Below the pieces are notes generated by a model that saw only the letters and a list, made by a program, of their open reading frames with translations, was not told the origin of the DNA and ran no database searches. A program made the position numbers and the translations under genes. A DNA stretch of 46,720 nucleotides from Methylobacter sp. (GTDB lineage: Bacteria; Pseudomonadota; Gammaproteobacteria; Methylococcales; Methylomonadaceae). Of the stretch, positions 1-8,874 are shown in pieces. Each line of letters opens with the position of its first letter. The first letter of the stretch is position 1. The stretch is taken from contig PERF01000004.1 in assembly GCA_002928495.1 (NCBI GenBank), positions 1 to 46,720 on the forward strand. The letters run 5' to 3'.

Positions 1-134
1 TCGTCTTTGGCAGCTTGTACTTCAGGATTCTCATTGATGGTTTTCTGCACGGCTTCCTGTAAAGATTGGCTTAAAGCCGGTGAGCTTAAAGTAAAACTTG
101 CAATAATGCTGACCACTACAATGGTTTGCTTCAT
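1..134 (-). CDS. TolC-family outer membrane protein of a type I secretion system, N-terminal part only
   Basis: Only the first 44 codons are present; the gene runs off the left edge. The ATG at 134 follows AGGAG at a usable distance. The peptide begins with a Sec signal (MKQTIVVVSIIASFTLSSPA) and then reads SLQEAVQKTINENPEVQAAK, which resembles the opening helix of TolC-like channel proteins (a 'L..A...A...NP.v..A' pattern). Its neighbours are a HlyD-type adaptor and a LapB-type ABC exporter on the same strand, so it is probably the outer-membrane pore (LapE-like) of that exporter. The start and family are well supported; the rest of the protein cannot be seen. Confidence 0.8.
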   Translation of the reverse strand, partial: MKQTIVVVSIIASFTLSSPALSQSLQEAVQKTINENPEVQAAKD

Positions 135-251
135 TGACAACTGCTCCTGTTAAAATGTGGTTATGGTAAAAATCCGGTTCCGACCGAAAAACTTCAACTT
201 AGAGTTAAAGTTCTGGAGCGGTGATTTTGATATGCCTAGCTTAAGGTTTTT

Positions 252-899
252 TTAATGAAAGGTTTCTTTAATCAAAATAGCTAAACGTAAGCGATCTTGC
301 ACGTTTAACTTTTGAAAAATAGACGTCAGGTGGGCTTTGACCGTACGTTCTGAAATATTGAGTGTTTCGGCAATTATTCTATTGCTCTTACCGATACTGA
401 TCAGATTGGCAACCTCCATTTCCCTGGCGGTTAAGCAGTTGAGCAATGAGGTGTCGGGTTTGTCTTGTTTGACCGAAGTGTTTGATTGCGCATTATTTAT
501 TGTGATCAGTGTACCGATAACTTTCGGCACTAAATGCCGTTGAATCCAGATATCGCCGCGCAAAATGCTGTTAACGGCTTTTAACAGCATTTCCGGGACG
601 GCAGCGCATTCGCAATAACCTTTGGCGCCGGCAACCAATGCGTTTATTTGTTTTTGCTCACACCATTGATGCCCGATTAATAACAGTTTGATGCCGGTGT
701 GTTTAAGCTGTTGCATTTGCGTATCGTCATGGCCAATCAACATCACATCAACGATAGCGACAGCAATCGATTGGCTACCGATAAGCGGCAAAGCATCGGC
801 AATATTATTTTTAACCAGTGAATCATGCTCAATGGCTAACTGCATTTTGCAGTGTGCTGCTAATTCCGGGTTATTTGATAGGATCAAAACATTAGCCAT
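252..899 (-). CDS. LuxR-family response regulator transcription factor
   Basis: This is a 215-residue two-domain protein. Residues 1-120 resemble a receiver domain with a likely phospho-acceptor D51 (VAIVD) and the typical GAKGYC segment. The acidic pocket near the N-terminus is poor (LILSNN rather than DD), so phosphorylation is uncertain. Residues 150-215 form a LuxR/GerE helix-turn-helix (LTAREMEVANLISIGKSN, then ISERTVKAHLTSIFQKL). It lies 6 bp downstream of the HlyD-type gene and upstream of the TolC-like gene on the same strand, so it probably regulates the secretion genes or their substrate. No partner kinase lies beside it. Confidence 0.85.
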   Translation of the reverse strand: MANVLILSNNPELAAHCKMQLAIEHDSLVKNNIADALPLIGSQSIAVAIVDVMLIGHDDTQMQQLKHTGIKLLLIGHQWCEQKQINALVAGAKGYCECAAVPEMLLKAVNSILRGDIWIQRHLVPKVIGTLITINNAQSNTSVKQDKPDTSLLNCLTAREMEVANLISIGKSNRIIAETLNISERTVKAHLTSIFQKLNVQDRLRLAILIKETFH

Positions 900-905
900 G
901 ATTCG

Positions 906-2261
906 TTAACGTTCTCTAAGCGCTCTTGCCTTGGCTTTTAATATGGGTTTAAGCAAATAATCCAGCACGGTTTTTTTACCGGTCAGGATATCCACATCGG
1001 CATTCATGCCGGTGATAATATTAAGTTTTTCACCATTTTTTTCCAAATAGCTGGAATTTGTGCGTAATAAAATTTGGTAGTAATTTTTTTTATCTTCCTC
1101 GTTAGTGATGGTATCGGCACTGATATGCTCAAGCCTGGCTTCCAAGCCGCCGTAGATGGAGAAATCATAAGCCGTTAATTTGACCATGGCGGCCTGGCCC
1201 GGTCTTAAAAAGGCGATATCCGCCGGCCTTATCTCGGCTTGAACTAAGAGCTGGTCTTCAACCGGCACAATTTCCATCAAATCCATACCCGGTTGCACCA
1301 CGCCGCCAAGGGTTGTAATTTTGATTTGTTTAACAGTGCCTTTTACCGGCGAAGTAATCCGCGTGCGGGTGACACGGTCTTTTAGTGCCATTACCGAGGC
1401 GGCGGTTCTATCCAGTTCGGACTTGGTTTCATTCAGCTCTTTACCGGCTTCGGATTGAAAATGAATTTTTTGCTCGGACAGTTTGCTTTTTGCCTCATTC
1501 AGTGCGGCCTGCACGCGGGGAATTGCCAGTCTCGCGGCATTCAATTCGCCGTTTAAATCATTGGCATTGCGCTTTAACCGTAACATCTCGACTTCCGACA
1601 TGGCGCCCTGGGCAACCAGAGGTTCCGAGATGTCCAATTCACGTTTAAGCAAATCATAACTTTTGGCAATTTGTTCCTGTTTTGATTTTAGCTCAACCAG
1701 TTCCTGTTCTTTTTGCACCATTTGTTGCTGTAAAATTTTTGCATTGGCCTCTTGATCCGCGGCACGCGATGCGTACAAGTTTTTTGTGTGTTCGGCAAAA
1801 CTTGGGTATTTAAGCAACACTTCGTCCGGAATCTTCAATGCTGAACCCTCGCTTTCAGCGGTCAGGCGTGCGCTATTAGCCAGCAATTCGTAATACTTGA
1901 GTTGGGTTTCATTAAATGATGAGGCAAAGCGCACATCATCCAATTGCATTAAAGCCTGGTCTTTTTCCACCAGATCGCCTTCCTTGACATAAATTTCCGA
2001 AAGGATGCCGCCTTCCAGGTTTTGAATCACTTGTACATGGCTGGACGGCACAATTTTTCCCGTGCCGCGCGTCACTTCATCCAAGGTGGCGAAACCGGCC
2101 CATACTATAGCGCTTAGCACAAACGCCAGACTAAACCATAAAATCAGGTGGCTGCCTGGCGAAACGCTTAGCAAACCGGCATGATTAACCGCGTTAATAT
2201 AGGTTTGATCCTTGGCTAATTGCCGCTGCCGCACCCAATAATTTCGAATAGCATTCAACAT
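906..2261 (-). CDS. HlyD-family type I secretion periplasmic adaptor
   Basis: This membrane-fusion protein (451 residues from the ATG at 2261; a TTG at 2270 would add three) connects the inner-membrane ABC exporter to the TolC-like channel. A single transmembrane helix lies near residues 38-58. It is followed by a barrel-sandwich half (GTGKIVPSSHVQVIQNLEGG), a long coiled coil of Glu/Lys/Gln-rich helices, then the second lipoyl half (RITSPVKGTVKQIKI) and a beta-barrel domain. Length and order match LapC/HlyD adaptors. It starts 12 bases after the ABC gene stop, so the two are probably co-transcribed. No clear Shine-Dalgarno sequence settles the start. Confidence 0.9.
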   Translation of the reverse strand: MLNAIRNYWVRQRQLAKDQTYINAVNHAGLLSVSPGSHLILWFSLAFVLSAIVWAGFATLDEVTRGTGKIVPSSHVQVIQNLEGGILSEIYVKEGDLVEKDQALMQLDDVRFASSFNETQLKYYELLANSARLTAESEGSALKIPDEVLLKYPSFAEHTKNLYASRAADQEANAKILQQQMVQKEQELVELKSKQEQIAKSYDLLKRELDISEPLVAQGAMSEVEMLRLKRNANDLNGELNAARLAIPRVQAALNEAKSKLSEQKIHFQSEAGKELNETKSELDRTAASVMALKDRVTRTRITSPVKGTVKQIKITTLGGVVQPGMDLMEIVPVEDQLLVQAEIRPADIAFLRPGQAAMVKLTAYDFSIYGGLEARLEHISADTITNEEDKKNYYQILLRTNSSYLEKNGEKLNIITGMNADVDILTGKKTVLDYLLKPILKAKARALRER

Positions 2262-2273
2262 AGGTATCAATTT

Positions 2274-4442
2274 TCAGGTGGCGACTTTAATCTGACCGCT
2301 TTTCAGCGCTTCCAAGACTTGTTCTTTAGGCCCATCGGCAACGATTTGACCGGCATCCAGCACAATCAAGCGATCTACCAGCGACAATAAGGACGCTCTA
2401 TGGGTAATCAAAAGCAAAGTGCGAGTTCCCAGATGGGCGGCAAAACGCTGTTTAAAGCCTTCTTCCGTACTGTTATCCATGGCATTGGTAGGCTCGTCCA
2501 TCAGGTAAACGGGCGGACCCAGCAACAACGCACGGGCGATAGCGATACTTTGCCGTTGGCCGCCGGACAAAGCGGTTCCGCCTTCACCAACCGGTAAATC
2601 GAAGCCTGCCGGATGCTTATCGGTAAACTGCCTGACACCGGCGATATCGGCGGCTCTTAAGACGGCGGCATCATCGGCAAAGCGCGAGCCGTAAACTATA
2701 TTGTCTTTGACGCTGCCATACATTAACGCCGTATCTTGGGGAACGTAGCCAATTTGACGCCGTAATTGCGCCGGGTCCAACTGGCGGATATCGGTACCGT
2801 CAATCAATATGGCGCCTTCCTGGGACTCATAAAGCGCCATAATCAATTTTTCCAGCGTGCTTTTACCGGAGCCGATACGGCCGAGAAATGCCACTCTTTC
2901 GCCGGGCTTGATATTAAAAGAAACTTTTTCCAGCGCGTTCACCGGTTGGCCGGGATAACTGAACGTTACATTTTTAAATTCAATGCCGCCCTTAAATACC
3001 GGACGATTTAAATACTGCCTATTGGCATCCCGTTCTACCGGCAAATTCATTAAGGTATTCAGTGAATCAAAAGCCGCACGGGCTTGATGATACCGGGTTA
3101 ATAAAGCCGCAACCTGACCGACCGGGGCTAGGGCTCTGCCGGTTAAAATCGTACAGGCAATCAAGCCGCCGGTGGTCAGTTCGCCGGCGGTAATTTTATA
3201 AACGCCGGCCACTACTACACCCACGGAAGCCAATTGTTGTAAAAACCCGGCCATATTTACCGCGGTTGCAGCATAAAACCGGGATTCCACACCTAACTTG
3301 GCCATATTTCCGATGGTGCTTTCCCATTGGCGTTGAACCTGGCCTTCGGCACCGATAGTTTTAACCGTTTCTAAATTGGCTACGGTTTCAAATAAAGTGG
3401 CGCTTTTTTGCGAAGAAAATTTAAAAAGCTCAAGAATACTGCGTTTCAACGGCTTTTGAACCAGCAAGCCGGTAATCACCGCCAAAGGTAAGACCGCAAG
3501 CGGTATCAAGGCCAAATTGCCGCCGATCACCGCGGCTATCACCAAAAATAAAACTAAAAACGGCAAATCAATGATAGCGGTGAGAGTAGCCGACGTTAAA
3601 AAGTCTCTAAAAGCTTCAAACTCTTGCAGATTATTTGCGAAAACGCCGGTAGACACCGGCCGCACCGACATTTTAATGTTTAAAACTTTCTCAAAAATAC
3701 TAGCGGATAGCAAAATATCGGAACGCTTGCCGGCCGTATCGATAAAATAGCCGCGCAAGGCTTTCATTATCAACTCGAAGCAATAGACAATACCCACGCC
3801 GGCGGCCAAAACCCATAGGCTTTCAATAGCATGATTAGGCACCACCCGGTCGTAAACATTCATGATGAATAAGGGGGAGGCCAGCGCGAACAGGTTGATT
3901 AACAGTGAGGCCAACAGTGCTTCCGCATAAATTGGCCAGGATTTGCCGACCACATCCCAAAACCAATGTTTGGTTTTAGGGATAATCGTGTTTTGTACCC
4001 GGCTATCGAACTGATGTTTACGCTGCAGAAAAAAAACCGACCCCGCATAGATTTCCGCCAGGATCGTTATCGGGATGGTTTTTTCGCCGTCATGGGTTTC
4101 CGGCACAATCACCGTGCACAGATTTTCCTCGATTTTGGTCAGCACACTGGTCTTGCCGTCCTTAAGCAATAACACCGCCGGTAGCACCAAGGGGGAAATT
4201 TCTGTTAACGGCCGCTTGACAAAACCTGCCGATAAGCCGGCGCGTTCAGCCGCCCTGATGAACAAAGCCGGCGTTAGCTTGTTGTTTTCCAGCGGCAATC
4301 CGGCGGTCAAAGCCTCAGCCGATAGGGGGTTATCGAATAATTTACAAACCGAGATCAATGCCATCAGCAACGCATCATCGGCAAATTCTGCCTGAGTCAG
4401 GGCGGTGACGGTTAACAAATCATTCGGTTGTACATTTTCCAT
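2274..4442 (-). CDS. Type I secretion ABC permease/ATPase with C39-like domain (LapB type)
   Basis: The protein is 722 residues from the ATG at 4442, close to LapB length; the open frame extends further upstream but without family resemblance. Residues 1-140 look like a C39-type peptidase domain, but the segment where the catalytic Cys should lie reads ADDALLMAL, so it is probably a non-proteolytic substrate-binding domain as in LapB/HlyB. Residues 165-450 hold the transmembrane helices. The ATPase has Walker A at 521-529 (GRIGSGKST), signature LSGGQ at 625-629, Walker B VYLMDE at 645-650 and switch His681. It probably exports a large RTX adhesin or similar protein; no substrate gene lies in the window. 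Confidence 0.92.
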   Translation of the reverse strand: MENVQPNDLLTVTALTQAEFADDALLMALISVCKLFDNPLSAEALTAGLPLENNKLTPALFIRAAERAGLSAGFVKRPLTEISPLVLPAVLLLKDGKTSVLTKIEENLCTVIVPETHDGEKTIPITILAEIYAGSVFFLQRKHQFDSRVQNTIIPKTKHWFWDVVGKSWPIYAEALLASLLINLFALASPLFIMNVYDRVVPNHAIESLWVLAAGVGIVYCFELIMKALRGYFIDTAGKRSDILLSASIFEKVLNIKMSVRPVSTGVFANNLQEFEAFRDFLTSATLTAIIDLPFLVLFLVIAAVIGGNLALIPLAVLPLAVITGLLVQKPLKRSILELFKFSSQKSATLFETVANLETVKTIGAEGQVQRQWESTIGNMAKLGVESRFYAATAVNMAGFLQQLASVGVVVAGVYKITAGELTTGGLIACTILTGRALAPVGQVAALLTRYHQARAAFDSLNTLMNLPVERDANRQYLNRPVFKGGIEFKNVTFSYPGQPVNALEKVSFNIKPGERVAFLGRIGSGKSTLEKLIMALYESQEGAILIDGTDIRQLDPAQLRRQIGYVPQDTALMYGSVKDNIVYGSRFADDAAVLRAADIAGVRQFTDKHPAGFDLPVGEGGTALSGGQRQSIAIARALLLGPPVYLMDEPTNAMDNSTEEGFKQRFAAHLGTRTLLLITHRASLLSLVDRLIVLDAGQIVADGPKEQVLEALKSGQIKVAT

Positions 4443-4517
4443 GAGAGTATGGCTGGATTGGTAGTTGCGGACATAATCATCACTAGAATAGCATAAGATA
4501 AATTTAACGGAGTTAGC

Positions 4518-4853
4518 ATGCCTTATATAAGCCGAAATCGGAATAATCAGATTGAGAGTTTGTCCAATACGCCGGAGCATGACCAAAGCGAATGGTTGGA
4601 TGTCAGCAATCCCGAAGTGTTGGCTTTTGTTTTGGCCAGTAAACAGGAGCACCATTTTAAAGACTCGCTATCTGAAACCGATCTTCAAATGAGCCGGGTG
4701 GTAGAGGATTTAATTGAACTGTTGATGCTGAAGAAAACATTTCTGTTTACCGAACTTCCAGGGGCGGTGCAACACAAATTAGGCACACGGCGTCAGCTGC
4801 GCGAACACATGAATTCCTTGAGCAATTTAATCGATGATGACGACATTTTATAA
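4518..4853 (+). CDS. Conserved 111-residue protein often misnamed 'tryptophan synthase subunit beta like'
   Basis: The start ATG follows CGGAG. The protein opens MPYISRNRNNQIESL and contains NPEVLAFV, RVVEDLIELLM and ELPGAVQHKLGTRRQLREHM, ending in an acidic IDDDDIL tail. This matches a small family found in Pseudomonas and relatives. Databases often call that family 'tryptophan synthase subunit beta like', although it is far too short to be TrpB and lacks the PLP site. It is soluble, mostly helical and of unknown function. It ends 8 bases before radA, so the two may be co-expressed. Confidence 0.8.
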   Translation: MPYISRNRNNQIESLSNTPEHDQSEWLDVSNPEVLAFVLASKQEHHFKDSLSETDLQMSRVVEDLIELLMLKKTFLFTELPGAVQHKLGTRRQLREHMNSLSNLIDDDDIL

Positions 4854-4861
4854 ACCGCGTA

Positions 4862-6235
4862 ATGAGTAAAAAAACCAAAACCGCATTTGTCTGCGGCGAG
4901 TGCGGCGCCGATCATGCGCGTTGGAACGGGCAATGTACGAGTTGCGGGGCCTGGAACACAATTAAGGAAATCACCTTGGCTCCGGCCGGCGGCAAAAATA
5001 CCCGTAATGCCGGTTATGCCGGCAGTATCTCGGCTGTGCACTGGTTATCGGAAGTCGATATTGCGAAATCCGAACGCTTGGCCACCGGCATTGGTGAGTT
5101 TGACCGCGTGCTGGGCGGCGGGCTGGTCGCCGGTAGTGTTGTCTTAATCGGCGGGGCGCCGGGTGCCGGGAAAAGTACGCTGTTATTACAGGTGATCGCC
5201 AATCTGGCGGCCAAAGGACAAGCGGTTTTATATGTTTCCGGTGAGGAATCTTTGCAGCAGATCGCCGAGCGTGCCCATCGGCTTAAACTGCCGCCCGACA
5301 ACATACGCATGCTGGCGGAAACCCAGGTGCAGCGCATTGGTGAGGTCATGGATGAAATCAAACCGAAAATCGCCGTTATTGATTCCATTCAGGTTATGCA
5401 GGCACCGGAGTGCGAATCCGCTCCCGGCTCGGTATCGCAGGTGAGGGAATCGGCCAGTTACTTGACGCAATACGCTAAAATCCATCAAGTGGCTATTTTT
5501 CTGGTCGGCCATGTCACCAAAGACCAATCGCTGGCCGGCCCGATGACCTTAAGCCATATCGTCGATACCCAGGTGATTCTGTCTTCAACCGACGATGCCC
5601 GTTACCGGGTGCTTAGAGCTGATAAAAACCGTTTCGGCAGTGTCGGCGAACTGGGTTTTTTTGCTATGGACAGCCAGGGGCTGAAAGAAGTGAAAAACCC
5701 GTCGGCCATGTTTTTAAACCGTGCCGAAACACCCAGCCCCGGTAGTGTGGTAACGGTGCTTTGGGAGGGCACGCGGCCGCTGTTGGTGGAAATTCAGGCA
5801 CTGGTGACCGAATGCCAATACGGTAACCCCAGGCGGCTGGCGGTCGGCTTCGATCAAAACCGGCTGGCCATGTTGCTGGCGGTATTGTCGCGCCACGGGG
5901 GGATATTCACAGCCAATGACGAAATTTACGCCAATGTTGTGGGCGGCATTAAAGTCACCGAAACCAGCTCGGATTTAGCGATTGTAATCAGTGTAGTTTC
6001 AAGCTTGCGTAACAAAATCGTCGATCATGACGCGTTCTTTTTCGGTGAGCTCGGTTTAAACGGGGAAATCAGGCCGGTCGCCAACGGACACGCGCGTTTG
6101 AACGATGCCGCCAAACACGGTTTTAAAAAAGCGGTGATTCCTAAAGCCAATGCACCTAAAAAACCCGTGGAGGGTTTAAAAATCTATCCGGTCGCCAATT
6201 TAGCCCAAGCGCTGGAAGTCTTTTCCGAGCTCTAA
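4862..6235 (+). CDS. radA: DNA repair protein RadA
   Basis: RadA (457 residues) is a RecA-like, DnaB-type ATPase that promotes branch migration and processing of recombination intermediates. A four-Cys zinc finger is visible (C11, C14, C25, C28), followed by Walker A at 97-106 (GGAPGAGKST), the RadA-specific KNRFG motif at 255-259, and a C-terminal Lon-protease-like domain (the FFGELGLNGEIRPV segment). Length and domain order are those of the family. It reads convergently with the PilZ gene, which ends two bases away. Confidence 0.97.
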   Translation: MSKKTKTAFVCGECGADHARWNGQCTSCGAWNTIKEITLAPAGGKNTRNAGYAGSISAVHWLSEVDIAKSERLATGIGEFDRVLGGGLVAGSVVLIGGAPGAGKSTLLLQVIANLAAKGQAVLYVSGEESLQQIAERAHRLKLPPDNIRMLAETQVQRIGEVMDEIKPKIAVIDSIQVMQAPECESAPGSVSQVRESASYLTQYAKIHQVAIFLVGHVTKDQSLAGPMTLSHIVDTQVILSSTDDARYRVLRADKNRFGSVGELGFFAMDSQGLKEVKNPSAMFLNRAETPSPGSVVTVLWEGTRPLLVEIQALVTECQYGNPRRLAVGFDQNRLAMLLAVLSRHGGIFTANDEIYANVVGGIKVTETSSDLAIVISVVSSLRNKIVDHDAFFFGELGLNGEIRPVANGHARLNDAAKHGFKKAVIPKANAPKKPVEGLKIYPVANLAQALEVFSEL

Positions 6236-6237
6236 AA

Positions 6238-6603
6238 TTACATGGCCTTGGACAAGGCTTCCAAATCTCTCTCCAGAATTGAGCTGTCGCCTAAATTGAG
6301 TTCTACCAGGCGGCGTAATTCGGAAATGCTGTCGATATCGATGTGGTCGATTTTGAAACCGACACAATCATCGTGCGCATGTGAAATCGTCAAAGTCATG
6401 TTGATCTTCACTTCATCCGTTAAAGACCAAATTAAACGGTAAGGCTTATCCATTTCTCCCTCCCAAGGCAGCTGCATGCGTAACAAGCAGCCTTTGAGGG
6501 ATAAGTCGACAATTTCACAAGGCGAGATTTTATTATTGTCCGCCAAAATGGCATCAGCCTTGTAAAAGATCCGGTGGTAATTGCGTTTCTCGATAGAAGT
6601 CAT
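6238..6603 (-). CDS. PilZ-domain protein, predicted c-di-GMP binder
   Basis: This single-domain protein (121 residues) carries both parts of the PilZ c-di-GMP signature: R7-N-Y-H-R11 (RxxxR) and D33-L-S-L-K-G38 (DxSxxG). The rest is the expected beta-barrel followed by a C-terminal helix. Its ATG overlaps the stop of the FHA-domain gene by four bases (ATGA), implying translational coupling. Such proteins act as receptors that pass c-di-GMP levels to motility, secretion or exopolysaccharide machinery; the target here is unknown. Confidence 0.9.
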   Translation of the reverse strand: MTSIEKRNYHRIFYKADAILADNNKISPCEIVDLSLKGCLLRMQLPWEGEMDKPYRLIWSLTDEVKINMTLTISHAHDDCVGFKIDHIDIDSISELRRLVELNLGDSSILERDLEALSKAM

Positions 6604-7244
6604 GGGTGTGTATCTAAAAAAAATTGCAAGGAGGTGTTGTCAACAACAATAACATCGTTATTGTTCAGTTTTAACAAAGCGTCATGTATAGGCTGATTGT
6701 TAACCAAGATTGAATCGCTTTCTTCCAATGCCGAGATAAAATAGCCGTCTTTACGTTTGGATATGGCAACGATGCCGTTACCGGAATGGCCTAATCGTGT
6801 CATGGCCTTTTTCAACGGTAAAATTTTACCGATATTGCTACCGTTCATAATCTGTAGATTAGCCGAATTGTTTTGAAGCTGGCTATGGATTTGCGAGTTT
6901 AATGATTCAATATCTTTATGAATGTGATTATCTACCGAGGCCGGTAAAATGCTGGCTTCGGCGGAGTTGAACAGAATATCATGCTTACCTAGCGAGATTT
7001 TGTCGTTGTTGTTCAACACACATTCTTTGACTTTGCTGCCGTTAATGACTAGCGGAAAATCATCGTTGAGTTGTCTGATGGAGTTGCTATCGTCACGCAA
7101 AATCACAGCGGCATGGGCTTTGGCAACAGCTAAGCTGTCAATGGTGATGTCATTGGTTTCATCGCGGCCGATATGCACAACCCCGGTTTCAAAAACGTAG
7201 GTTTGGATTGCTTTGCCTTTGAAAAAAACACTCAATTTTGCCAT
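6600..7244 (-). CDS. FHA-domain protein with a second FHA-like half
   Basis: Residues 1-90 form a forkhead-associated domain: G26-R27 (HIGRDETNDITID), H44 in the loop where SxxH is usual (here AKAHA, so the phosphothreonine-contacting Ser is replaced), and NG at 68-69. Residues 125-214 look like a second, more diverged copy (TRLGHSGNGIVAISK, then VNNQPI and LNNNDVI). FHA modules bind phosphothreonine peptides or act as assembly scaffolds. It is coupled to the PilZ gene by a 4-bp overlap. No kinase or phosphatase partner lies nearby. Confidence 0.85.
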   Translation of the reverse strand: MAKLSVFFKGKAIQTYVFETGVVHIGRDETNDITIDSLAVAKAHAAVILRDDSNSIRQLNDDFPLVINGSKVKECVLNNNDKISLGKHDILFNSAEASILPASVDNHIHKDIESLNSQIHSQLQNNSANLQIMNGSNIGKILPLKKAMTRLGHSGNGIVAISKRKDGYFISALEESDSILVNNQPIHDALLKLNNNDVIVVDNTSLQFFLDTHP

Positions 7245-7331
7245 TCTGGTAAACGGTTAGACACGATATGCTCGAAGTATAGCCGGTATTCTGTTATGTT
7301 CAAGCTAGCCTAGGCCCGCCGGAACCAAAGT

Positions 7332-8603
7332 TCAACGGGCGGGAACTAAGCCGGGCTCGGGCAAAAACTTGACCAGTTTAACGGAACTTTCATCACGCTT
7401 TAAAATTTCCAGGGCGTAACCGTGTAATTTGATGCTGGTGCCGGCCTCGGGTATGGTTTCCATGAACTCTATAATCAATCCGTTAAGCGTTTTAGGCCCT
7501 TCGGTGGGGAGCGACCACTGGGTGATCCGGTTAAATTCACGCACGGTTATATTGGCGTCAACCAGATAGCTGCCATCGCTTTGCTGGCGCACTGTGATAT
7601 CGTCGGTTATCAATTCACCGACAATTTCCTGCAACAAATCGTCCAACGTCACCAAGCCGGTAACATCGCCGTATTCATCGACTACCAGACCAATACGGAT
7701 TTTTTCCATTTTAAACCGGTGAATTTGATTGTGTACCGGGGTAGCATCGGGAATAAAAACGGGTTTGCTGAGTAGGCCGAGAATTGTCTGCTGATTAAAA
7801 TCGGTTTGCTCAAGCAGTATCAAAATATTTCTTAAGTGTAAAAAACCTTCTACATTATCAATGCTTTTGCGGTATACCGGCAGCCGGGTATGCGGGCTGT
7901 TTTTGATTTTCCGGATTATTTCGGGCAAGGGTTCATCCAGATCCAAACCGACAATTTCATGCCGGGGCGTCATGATGTCCTCGACCGTCGCCGACTCCAA
8001 ATCTAAAATGCCTAACAGCATTTTTTGATAACGGGGAGGAATCAGGTTGCCGGCATCGTTAACGATGCTGCGCAATTCTTCCTTACTGCTAAAGACCGTG
8101 GCAGGTTTCTTTCTAAAATTCAGTCCGAACATAAACATTAACCAATTGGTTAGTTGGTTGATCAACCAAAGCAGCGGATAAAACAGGATGAGTAGCGGGT
8201 AAATCACCCAAGATGCCGTGAACGCCAGTTTTTCGGGCTTGACGGCAGCCATGCGGGAAGGAATCAGGTCGCAAAAAACCAAAATCAGCAAAATGGCCAG
8301 GATTACGGCAACCGCCGCGGCAACGTCTTGCTGCCGGTAATAATCCATGGCTAGGTTGGCTGTAACAATGGCCGCAGTAAAGTTAACGGCGTGGTTACCC
8401 AAAGAAATCAGACTATTAAGATAATCCGACTTGAGTAACAAACGCTGGGTGTTATAAGCACTGCGCTGATTGGTTTTAACCAGATATTTCAGCCGGTAGC
8501 GGTTTAGCGCCATGAGTGCCGCTTTTGCACCGGAAAAAAACGCCGATAACAGCAGCATGCTTGCTAGTATGCCCCAAGGCACACTAAGGGGAATCTCGTT
8601 CAA
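7332..8603 (-). CDS. CNNM/CBS-pair membrane protein of the CorB/HlyC-CorC family, divergent
   Basis: The order is a DUF21/CNNM membrane domain with about four helices (residues 10-160), a CBS pair (about 195-320; MTPRHEIVGLDLDEPL and TRLPVYRKS) and a CorC_HlyC domain (VDEYGDVTGLVTLDDLL onward). The frame is open from a TTG at 8663. I prefer the TTG at 8603 (423 residues, NEIPLSVPWG), which gives the N-terminus usual for CorB/YfjD; no ATG is available. Family members take part in Mg2+ efflux or resistance. Several conserved membrane-domain motifs are altered here, for example SGSET to SGAKA. Start confidence is low; family confidence is high. Confidence 0.85.
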   Translation of the reverse strand: MNEIPLSVPWGILASMLLLSAFFSGAKAALMALNRYRLKYLVKTNQRSAYNTQRLLLKSDYLNSLISLGNHAVNFTAAIVTANLAMDYYRQQDVAAAVAVILAILLILVFCDLIPSRMAAVKPEKLAFTASWVIYPLLILFYPLLWLINQLTNWLMFMFGLNFRKKPATVFSSKEELRSIVNDAGNLIPPRYQKMLLGILDLESATVEDIMTPRHEIVGLDLDEPLPEIIRKIKNSPHTRLPVYRKSIDNVEGFLHLRNILILLEQTDFNQQTILGLLSKPVFIPDATPVHNQIHRFKMEKIRIGLVVDEYGDVTGLVTLDDLLQEIVGELITDDITVRQQSDGSYLVDANITVREFNRITQWSLPTEGPKTLNGLIIEFMETIPEAGTSIKLHGYALEILKRDESSVKLVKFLPEPGLVPAR

Positions 8604-8874
8604 AAAACTATTTCTCAGGAAATAAAGGTAGCTTAAGTGTCTACGATGTGAAAAATTTGTCAAGCTTCCGTGTGTAAAAATCGGTCATTCCAAACCCAGC
8701 CCGATTTCGGATTTTAGACTAAAGTTATTACCTGGAGTCGTTGTAGCGAACGCACCTAGTCAAAAAAGTAACTTGCATTATAGTTATAAGGTGACACGCC
8801 TCTGTAAAGATTTTGAACCTTACCGGCTGGGGTTGTCTGTAGTTTTTTGCGTATTTTAAGAATGGGAAACTGCT

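Noticed and set aside
4443-4655. N-terminal extension of the ABC transporter frame by 71 codons
   Set aside because: The extension has no family similarity and overlaps the start of the divergent conserved gene at 4518.
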